A stretch of DNA of 7,700 nt from Chitinophagaceae bacterium (GTDB lineage: Bacteria > Bacteroidota > Bacteroidia > Chitinophagales > Chitinophagaceae): positions 1 to 7,700 of the forward strand of contig CANEWV010000070.1 in NCBI GenBank assembly GCA_947442905.1, written 5' to 3'. The notes under the pieces are model-generated. The model was not told the DNA's origin. It did not search any database and saw only the letters and a list, made by a program, of their open reading frames with translations. Position numbers and translations under genes: made by a program. This document shows, piece after piece, positions 1 to 4,948 of the stretch (its first letter is position 1; the number at the start of each line of letters is the position of its first letter).

Positions 1-7
1 AAAAACC

Positions 8-1294
8 GTGTTAACCTTACATAAAAAAGACTTCTTAGTTAAAGCCAAGCCTGCTGTATTTATTTTATTTTGTAGTACTGCTGCTTTTTTAACATACTGC
101 AGTATGTACGCTTTTAGAAAGCCTTTTACAGCCGGCACCTACAAAGGACTTGAGTTATTTGGAGTAGACTATAAAGTAGCATTAATTATTTTGCAACTTA
201 TTGGTTATGTTATTTCAAAATTTATTGGTATTAAATTTATTGCAGAATTAGCGCCCAATAAAAGAGTTACAACGCTTATAATACTAATGGCTTTGGCACT
301 TTTGTCATTGTTAGGGTTTGGATTAGTTCCATTCCCATATAATGCCATATTTATGTTACTAAATGGACTTCCACTGGGTTTAATTTGGGGTGTTGTATTT
401 AGTTTTTTAGAGGGCCGAAAGTTTACTGAAATTTTAGGCGCATTTATGGCAAGCTCGTTTATGATTGCCTCAGGTATTGTAAAATCAATTGGACTTTTTT
501 TAATTCAACAATTTAATGTTAGTGAAACCTGGATGCCGTTTTGTGCTGCCTTGGTTTTTGTACCAATACTCATTATAGGCATCTGGATGCTTAGCCAAAT
601 TCCAGAACCCAATGCAGAAGATATTGCCTTAAGAACAGAAAGGGTGCCCATGGATAAAGCCAACAGAAGAAAATTTTTTAACCTATTTTGGCCTGGCATT
701 TTATTGGTAGTTGCCATTTACGTTGGCCTTACCATTTTTAGAGATTTACGCGACAACTTTGCCGTAGAACTTTGGACAGAACTTGGTTACTTAAATACAC
801 CTTGGATACTCGTCTTTGCTGAAATTCCAATTGCAGTATTTGTACTTATCGTAATTGGATCTATGATCTTACTAAAAAATAATAAGAAAGCGTTTTATCT
901 TTCTTTAACCCTATGCGTTATAGCAGGCATTGGATTTTTAGTGAGTACGTATTTATTTTCTAACGGCGCAATTAATCCTATTTTCTGGATGATACTAATG
1001 GGATTTTTAATGTACTTGCCTTATCTGATCTTTCATACCATTTTATTTGAAAGATGGATTGCATTTTTTAAATACAAAGGAAACCTTGGCTACTTAATGT
1101 ACATGTCCGATTCGATTGGCTATTTTGGAAGTGTGCTTGTATTACTCTATAAAAACTATGGTATTAAAGGATTTAACTGGCTCCCATTTTTTACAAATAC
1201 AACCTGGATCATTGGAATCTTAATTACCCTATTAGGCATATTAGCTTTACTATACTTCAGGAAAAAAGAAAAAGTGATCCTTACAATTAATTAA
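8..1294 (+). CDS. DUF5690-like polytopic membrane protein (MFS-like, putative transporter)
   Basis: Predicted inner-membrane protein of 428 residues with about twelve hydrophobic segments, roughly at 16-36, 55-77, 88-108, 111-132, 143-165, 175-196, 228-245, 264-289, 296-316, 323-345, 361-382 and 398-417. The first segment is followed by the motif SMYAFRKPFTAGTY (32-45). Other polar or charged motifs are RDLRDNFAVELW (245-256) and YMSDSIGYFG (365-374). From memory these are typical of the Bacteroidota family DUF5690, whose substrate is unknown. The GTG at 8 is the only start visible in frame before the first helix, but the frame is open to the window edge, so the true start may lie outside. 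The next in-frame ATG (codon 34) falls inside the first helix and is unlikely. The gene converges on the alkaline-phosphatase-superfamily gene and their stop codons overlap. Membrane nature is certain, family assignment likely, transport function inferred. Confidence 0.75.
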   Translation: MLTLHKKDFLVKAKPAVFILFCSTAAFLTYCSMYAFRKPFTAGTYKGLELFGVDYKVALIILQLIGYVISKFIGIKFIAELAPNKRVTTLIILMALALLSLLGFGLVPFPYNAIFMLLNGLPLGLIWGVVFSFLEGRKFTEILGAFMASSFMIASGIVKSIGLFLIQQFNVSETWMPFCAALVFVPILIIGIWMLSQIPEPNAEDIALRTERVPMDKANRRKFFNLFWPGILLVVAIYVGLTIFRDLRDNFAVELWTELGYLNTPWILVFAEIPIAVFVLIVIGSMILLKNNKKAFYLSLTLCVIAGIGFLVSTYLFSNGAINPIFWMILMGFLMYLPYLIFHTILFERWIAFFKYKGNLGYLMYMSDSIGYFGSVLVLLYKNYGIKGFNWLPFFTNTTWIIGILITLLGILALLYFRKKEKVILTIN

Positions 1295-2241
1295 TGATCC
1301 AATAAAGAAACGCCTTCTAAAGCCTTGGCTACCCTTTTAGGTAATTTGATATTTAAAAAGCTAGCAATGGTTGGAAAAATATCAACAACAGCCGTTCTAT
1401 TTTCTAATGCGTGATGATTGGGGCGGTGGTTCATCACCAGCCAGGTATTACGTTCTGCATCCGACTGTCCTCCATGATTTTTTCCAGTTTGAGCGTCTCT
1501 GCCATGGTCGGTAGTGATGATAACAAGCCACTCTTCGTTAAAAATCTTTTCACGATAAGCAACAGCATCCATTAGTTTTTGAATTTGCTTATCAAGCATT
1601 GAAATAGCCGTATCAAGCTCCGGACTTTTACCGTAGCGGTGGCCCATATCATCGGTGTATTCCAAATACACCCAAGATAAATCGGGAGCGCTGTCTTTAA
1701 TAACATGCGCAGCTTCTGCAACTACTTTTTCATCAATCAAATGGATATAAAACGCTTTTTTATCGTGCTTGAACTGGATGGTGTCTAACTCGTAACCGTC
1801 TCTATGATAATCTACGTGTAAATAATTGGTTTGCGCTAGCCCATCTCCTACTAGCTTTGTTCTGTTATCAAGCCATGTACTAAATACCCCAATTTTTTTA
1901 GCAGGATACTGATCTTTAAATACTTTAAAAATAGTAGGGTAATTGTAATTCGGATTTTTAATAGCATTGTCTACCACACCATGCTTATTGGTCCAAGTGC
2001 CTGTTAATAGCGAGTTATAGCCTACTGCAGAAATAGTTGGCGACTGTGTTATGCCACCCTTTTCGCCACCCACATAACAAGGTAAATACGCGCCTTTGCC
2101 TATTATGGCGTCAAAACCAGGCTTGGTTGCTTTTTCTAGTTCAGAGGCTGGTATACCATCTGCGATAATAAATAAAACCTTTTTATTTTGTGCAGATGCA
2201 AGTTGCAGCGAGCATAAGAGCACTATAATAATCCGAAGCAT
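1291..2241 (-). CDS. Exported alkaline phosphatase superfamily protein (type I phosphodiesterase/nucleotide pyrophosphatase-like)
   Basis: Probable periplasmic metal-dependent phosphohydrolase of 316 residues. I chose the ATG at 2241, 16 bases after the upstream stop. A TTG at 2277 would add 12 residues read from the end of the upstream gene and would push the signal peptide inward. With the ATG start, residues 1-18 form a short signal peptide ending in ASAQ, a good signal peptidase I site; no lipobox is present. Superfamily metal sites are visible: D28 in IIADGI, likely nucleophile S71 (or T69) in SPTISAVGYNSLLTG, D197 and H201 in TDDMGHRYG, D245 and H246 in TTDHGRD, and H256 in KNHGG. The spacing and the LLTGTWTNKHGV block resemble PF01663-type phosphodiesterases more than E. 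coli PhoA. The substrate could be a phosphodiester, phosphomonoester or phosphonate and cannot be read from sequence. The fold assignment is strong, the reaction is not. Confidence 0.85.
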   Translation of the reverse strand: MLRIIIVLLCSLQLASAQNKKVLFIIADGIPASELEKATKPGFDAIIGKGAYLPCYVGGEKGGITQSPTISAVGYNSLLTGTWTNKHGVVDNAIKNPNYNYPTIFKVFKDQYPAKKIGVFSTWLDNRTKLVGDGLAQTNYLHVDYHRDGYELDTIQFKHDKKAFYIHLIDEKVVAEAAHVIKDSAPDLSWVYLEYTDDMGHRYGKSPELDTAISMLDKQIQKLMDAVAYREKIFNEEWLVIITTDHGRDAQTGKNHGGQSDAERNTWLVMNHRPNHHALENRTAVVDIFPTIASFLNIKLPKRVAKALEGVSLLDH

Positions 2242-2257
2242 ATAATTATTTATGAAC

Positions 2258-2602
2258 CTAAGATAACGATTCTTCAAGTGAAATAGAAGCCCAAGAATTT
2301 TTTTCTACTATCCAATCAGATGTATGCTTGTTGATACAAGATAAAATTTCCCAAGCAGCAGCCACTTGTTCTTTAGTTGGAGCGGTGCTGATATAATTTG
2401 AATTACGAATAACAGACGCAATAATTTCACCACTCACTAAATAGGCGTGGTCTTTAAATATCTTGCCAATTACATGATCTTTTTTTCCAAAAAAGCAATC
2501 ACCAATGATAATGCCAATTACACTTTGCTTAGTGGCATCTAAAATCATCATGTTTTCGATGTAAGCAATAGGTTCAGATTCTTTATTCAGTAAAATATAC
2601 AT
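2258..2602 (-). CDS. Small protein with four ~16-17-residue repeats (4-fold beta flower-like)
   Basis: A 114-residue protein of unknown function without signal peptide or membrane segment, starting at ATG 2602. Residues 3-69 contain four imperfect repeats. Each carries an I-[A/G]-x-[I/V] core, at 12-15 (IAYI), 29-32 (IGII), 45-48 (IGKI) and 61-64 (IASV), about 16-17 residues apart and each preceded by a polar turn. This register suggests a small four-bladed beta structure and resembles the Bacteroidota 4-fold beta flower domain; that name is from memory. Residues 73-114 look mainly helical (PTKEQVAAAWEILSC, then DWIVEKNSW). It lies 97 bases downstream of ribH and its stop is 16 bases before the phosphatase-superfamily gene, so it probably shares a transcript with that gene. 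No catalytic residues are evident. The reading frame is convincing; the role is unknown. Confidence 0.7.
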   Translation of the reverse strand: MYILLNKESEPIAYIENMMILDATKQSVIGIIIGDCFFGKKDHVIGKIFKDHAYLVSGEIIASVIRNSNYISTAPTKEQVAAAWEILSCINKHTSDWIVEKNSWASISLEESLS

Positions 2603-2608
2603 AATAAG

Positions 2609-2634
2609 GGGTTGGTTGCTGATGATTCCAACCC
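2609..2634 (-). promoter_or_regulatory. Hairpin in the 5' leader of the 114-residue protein gene
   Basis: GGGTTGG (2609-2615) and CCAACCC (2628-2634) form a perfect 7-bp inverted repeat with a 12-base loop. On the leftward mRNA the 3' arm ends only six bases before the ATG at 2602, so the stem would lie where the ribosome loads. There is no T-run after it in the leftward direction, so it does not look like a standard intrinsic terminator for ribH. A role in translation control is inference. Confidence 0.3.
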
Positions 2635-2699
2635 TGTAAAACTGCAGCTTCTTGTTTAATATAAGCCCTACAGCATATTATCAAAATGTAAACAAATTG

Positions 2700-3113
2700 T
2701 TACGCCTTTGCGTAAGCATCTATCATAAATAGCGCAGTATCAGCAAAGTCTTTGCCTTTATTCATTTTGTCTAGTGCAGCGCGCTCGTATGCAAGCTCCT
2801 CGGTTTGTGTAGTTAAAACGCCAAAAATTAGCGGGATAGAGGCCTGTGTAGATAGTATAGCCATACCCTCAGTTACATACTGGCAAACATACTCGTAATG
2901 ATCTGTATCGCCTTTAATGACAGCCCCAATTACAATGATGGCATCATATTTGTTGGTATCCATTAATTTTTTAGAATAACCCACAAGCTCAACAGCGCCT
3001 GGGCATTGTAATAGTACAAACGGAGTTTGTGTAGCATTTAACTGGTTAACGCAACCCTGCGTAAGTAAATCAGTTATTTCAATATTAAATGTCGCTTGTA
3101 CTACTGCAATCAT
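2700..3113 (-). CDS. ribH: 6,7-dimethyl-8-ribityllumazine synthase
   Basis: Condenses 5-amino-6-ribitylaminouracil with 3,4-dihydroxy-2-butanone 4-phosphate to give 6,7-dimethyl-8-ribityllumazine, the penultimate step of riboflavin synthesis. It has 137 residues. Family signatures are FN at 9-10 (substrate-stacking aromatic), the phosphate and ribityl loop CPGAVELV (37-44), GAVIKGDTDHYEYVC (63-77) with general base H72, and FGVLTTQTEELAYERA (97-112) with R111 matching the conserved phosphate-binding arginine. It is short: B. subtilis RibH has 154 residues, with about 13 more before the first strand. An in-frame stop two codons upstream of the ATG, which is the ribA stop itself, rules out a longer N-terminus by normal initiation. 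It is the last gene of the tight ribE-ribB-ribA-ribH run, three bases after ribA. The function is secure. Confidence 0.96.
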   Translation of the reverse strand: MIAVVQATFNIEITDLLTQGCVNQLNATQTPFVLLQCPGAVELVGYSKKLMDTNKYDAIIVIGAVIKGDTDHYEYVCQYVTEGMAILSTQASIPLIFGVLTTQTEELAYERAALDKMNKGKDFADTALFMIDAYAKA

Positions 3114-3116
3114 TAC

Positions 3117-3698
3117 TTATAATTTAATGTGATGTTGTCCAATATTTATTTTAGCATCGATATACGCTTTGTTGTATTCATTAACTGAAGCATTTATATG
3201 ATGTGTTGTAAATGCAATGCCCGCCGCTTTTACAGCTTCTTCTTTTGCTGGATTGTTTGTGATCAGGGTAATGGAAGTATATCCTAGTATTTTTAAAATA
3301 GAAATAGCATCATCGTAATTACGCGCATCGAGGGGAAGCCCTAACTTTTCATTAGCTTCATAAGTATTTAACCCCTGCTCTTGTAAATGATAGGCTTTAA
3401 TTTTATTTGAGATGCCAATGCCTCTGCCTTCCTGATTTTTTAAATAAACAACAGCGCCATTTTTATTTTCTGCAATGAGTGCAAGTGCCGCGTGTAATTG
3501 ATCTTGACAATCACAACGCAAACTTCCAAAGATATCACCAGTAGCACATTCGGAGTGAATACGCACCATCGGAATTATCCCTTCTTCTTCATTTGTTTGT
3601 AGCACATAATGCTCCACCAAACTATCTGGGTTTTTAAAAACCTTGATGGTAAAATTGCCAAATTTTGTAGGCAGTTGCGCTTCCGAAATAAGTTCCAT
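3117..3698 (-). CDS. ribA: GTP cyclohydrolase II
   Basis: Opens GTP to 2,5-diamino-6-ribosylamino-4(3H)-pyrimidinone 5'-phosphate, formate and pyrophosphate: the committed guanine-branch step of riboflavin synthesis. Starting at ATG 3698 it has 193 residues and begins in register with the family (LPTKFGNF at residues 9-16). Zinc ligands C51, C62 and C64 lie in SECATGDIFGSLRCDC. NQEGRGIG (88-95), EANEKLGLPLDARNY (114-128, with D124 and R126 matching catalytic Asp/Arg) and LITNNPAK (145-152) complete the signature. The frame stays open upstream to a TTG at 3725 inside ribB, but that extension (residues such as EKRYNN) resembles the linker of a RibBA fusion rather than a RibA N-terminus. The ATG lies one base after the ribB stop, so translational coupling is likely. 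The stop is in frame with ribH, three bases ahead of it. Confidence 0.96.
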   Translation of the reverse strand: MELISEAQLPTKFGNFTIKVFKNPDSLVEHYVLQTNEEEGIIPMVRIHSECATGDIFGSLRCDCQDQLHAALALIAENKNGAVVYLKNQEGRGIGISNKIKAYHLQEQGLNTYEANEKLGLPLDARNYDDAISILKILGYTSITLITNNPAKEEAVKAAGIAFTTHHINASVNEYNKAYIDAKINIGQHHIKL

Positions 3699-3699
3699 G

Positions 3700-3725
3700 T
3701 TATTGTATCTTTTTTCGGTAATCAA
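3700..3725 (-). other. ribB/ribA frame junction with A6 homopolymer
   Basis: On the coding strand ribB ends CGA AAA AAG ATA CAA TAA, then one C, then the ribA ATG. Six consecutive A (T on the + strand at 3710-3715) precede the stop. ribA lies in the +1 frame relative to ribB and is open across this run. Losing one A would read DYRKRYNNMELISEAQLPT, continuous from RibB into RibA, as in RibBA fusions. The sequence is seen directly; its meaning is discussed in the findings. Confidence 0.6.
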
Positions 3726-4323
3726 TTAATTGCTGAATCGTAATAATAGGAAGTTGTTGTTGGTTTGCAAATTCAAACAATCCATTTCGGCGCATCATAT
3801 TACCATCCGTATCCATAATCTCACAAATAATAGCAGCTGCAGGTTGATTGGTGAGTAAACATAAATCAACACTCGCTTCTGTATGACCTGGTCTTATTAA
3901 AACGCCGCCTTCTTTAGCAACAACCGGAAATAAATGTCCAGGTTTAATAAAATCGTTTGGCGTACTAGCGTCACTAGCAATATGCGCAGCAGTAATAGAA
4001 CGTTCTTTTGCAGAAATACCTGTAGTGATACCAAATGCCGGTGTAGCATCTATAGAATCATGAAACGCAGTACTAAAAGCATCTTTAGCATTGCTAGGCA
4101 CTGGATGTAAATCTAATTTTTGTGCAATATTTTTTGAAATAGCAATACACACAAGACCACGTGCATGTGTAGCGCAAAAATTTATTTTTGCAGGCGTAGA
4201 TTGTGCAGCACTAAAAACAATATCGCCTTCATTTTCTCTACTCTCATCATCTACCACCACAAGTAGGCCACCATTTGTAAAATGAGCTAATGCAACATCT
4301 ATAGAACTAAAGGATTGATTCAT
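3700..4323 (-). CDS. ribB: 3,4-dihydroxy-2-butanone 4-phosphate synthase
   Basis: Converts ribulose 5-phosphate to 3,4-dihydroxy-2-butanone 4-phosphate and formate, giving the four-carbon unit used by lumazine synthase. It has 207 residues, normal for a stand-alone RibB or the RibB half of RibBA. Visible motifs: VVVDDESRENEGD (22-34), with E30 as metal ligand and D34 in the acidic loop; THARGLVC (52-59); TTGISAKERSIT (100-111); IKPGHLFP (126-133); RPGHTEASVDL (144-154) with metal ligand H147; and CEIMDTDGNMMRR (167-179) with E168. It begins at ATG 4323, two bases after the ribE stop. The C-terminus (QQLIDYRKKIQ) stops where the inter-domain linker starts in RibBA proteins. The A6 run three codons before the stop separates it from the ribA frame by one base. 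The function is secure; whether the split from ribA is real is open. Confidence 0.96.
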   Translation of the reverse strand: MNQSFSSIDVALAHFTNGGLLVVVDDESRENEGDIVFSAAQSTPAKINFCATHARGLVCIAISKNIAQKLDLHPVPSNAKDAFSTAFHDSIDATPAFGITTGISAKERSITAAHIASDASTPNDFIKPGHLFPVVAKEGGVLIRPGHTEASVDLCLLTNQPAAAIICEIMDTDGNMMRRNGLFEFANQQQLPIITIQQLIDYRKKIQ

Positions 4324-4325
4324 AA

Positions 4326-4910
4326 TTATTTTGATAACAACTTTTCGGTGTATTTGGCTAAAATGTCAAATTCAATATTTACTCGGTCTCCTATTTGTAA
4401 TGCACTCAAATTGGTTTTTTCAAGTGTGATAGGAATGATACACAGTTCTAACAAATGCTGATCCGTTTTGTTGACCGTTAAACTAACGCCGTTAATAGTT
4501 ACAGAACCCTTATACACCGCATATTTTGAAAAAGAAGCTTCAAAAGCAATGGTTATAAACCAGGCGGTATCAGTTATCACAATATTTTGTACAAGCGCCG
4601 TATCATCTACATGTCCTAACACATAATGGCCGCCTAAAAAACTAGTAGGTTGTAATGGAAGTTCAATATTAACCTTGCAGCCCTTTGTGTAATGCTTAAT
4701 AATGGTTTTATCAATAGACTCCGTAGACACAAAAAATGACATGGTGTCGTTATTGATTGCTATCACCGATAAGCAGGCTCCATCTACAGCAACACTATCC
4801 CCCAGTTTAACACGGGCAGCAATGGAAGCGCTTGTAACAGCAAGGGTCCAGCCCGTTTCCTGCACTTCAATGCTTGAAATAATAGCAGATTCAACAATTC
4901 CGGTAAACAT
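4326..4910 (-). CDS. ribE: Riboflavin synthase, alpha subunit
   Basis: Dismutates two 6,7-dimethyl-8-ribityllumazines into riboflavin and 5-amino-6-ribitylaminouracil, the last step of the pathway. It has 194 residues and the diagnostic N-terminus MFTGIVE, which fixes the ATG at 4910. Two lumazine-binding beta-barrel domains follow: domain 1 about 1-93 (VDGACLSV at 42-49, with C46) and domain 2 about 94-185 (GGHYVLGHVD at 93-102 with H100, YKGSVTINGVSLTVN at 133-147 with S143 and T145, and D182). These match residues known in E. coli RibE (C48, H102, S146, T148, D185). The usual IPHTL/IPETL segment reads IPITL here. This is the first gene of the leftward unit, with a perfect -7 motif 27 bases upstream of its ATG. 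It is called ribE here; some naming schemes use ribC. The function is secure. Confidence 0.96.
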   Translation of the reverse strand: MFTGIVESAIISSIEVQETGWTLAVTSASIAARVKLGDSVAVDGACLSVIAINNDTMSFFVSTESIDKTIIKHYTKGCKVNIELPLQPTSFLGGHYVLGHVDDTALVQNIVITDTAWFITIAFEASFSKYAVYKGSVTINGVSLTVNKTDQHLLELCIIPITLEKTNLSALQIGDRVNIEFDILAKYTEKLLSK

Positions 4911-4923
4911 GGACTGATTTCTT

Positions 4924-4931
4924 TAATTTTG
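4924..4931 (+). promoter_or_regulatory. Bacteroidota -7 element for ribD
   Basis: TAATTTTG matches the Bacteroidota -7 consensus TAnnTTTG exactly. Transcription would be expected to start about 5-8 bases downstream, leaving a leader of only about 10 bases before the ribD ATG at 4949. I see no TTTG -33 partner at the usual distance upstream, so this is a candidate only. Confidence 0.5.
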
Positions 4932-4936
4932 AGGTG

Positions 4937-4944
4937 CAAAGATA
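4937..4944 (-). promoter_or_regulatory. Bacteroidota -7 element for the ribE-ribB-ribA-ribH unit
   Basis: Read leftward, the sequence is TATCTTTG, an exact match to TAnnTTTG. It ends 26 bases before the ribE ATG at 4910, allowing a leader of about 20 bases. It would lie within a few bases of the predicted ribD start site. No -33 TTTG is seen at the usual spacing; that region is already ribD coding sequence. Confidence 0.5.
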
Positions 4945-4948
4945 AGCG

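Noticed and set aside
505..717. Leftward 70-codon frame inside the membrane protein gene
   Set aside because: Antisense shadow of a clear transmembrane coding sequence, without recognisable motifs.
1291..2241. The phosphohydrolase as the missing phosphatase of riboflavin synthesis
   Set aside because: It has a signal peptide and would act outside the cytoplasm, while the pathway intermediate is cytoplasmic; known enzymes for this step are HAD-type phosphatases.
2242..2277. TTG start giving 12 extra residues on the phosphohydrolase
   Set aside because: It overlaps the preceding gene and buries the signal peptide. The ATG at 2241 gives a normal signal peptide with an ASA cleavage site.
2652..2695. 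TTGTTTA/TAAACAA inverted repeat downstream of ribH
   Set aside because: A 7-bp AT-rich match across a 30-base loop is likely by chance in this composition.
3709..3717. A AAA AAG heptamer in the zero frame of ribB, identical to the dnaX -1 frameshift site
   Set aside because: A -1 shift leads into the third frame (GAT ACA ATA ACA TGG), not ribA, which is in the +1 frame. Only loss of one A or gain of two would fuse the proteins, so programmed -1 frameshifting does not explain the seam.
4702..4917. Rightward 71-codon frame antisense to ribE
   Set aside because: Shadow of ribE; no motif and no independent start context.
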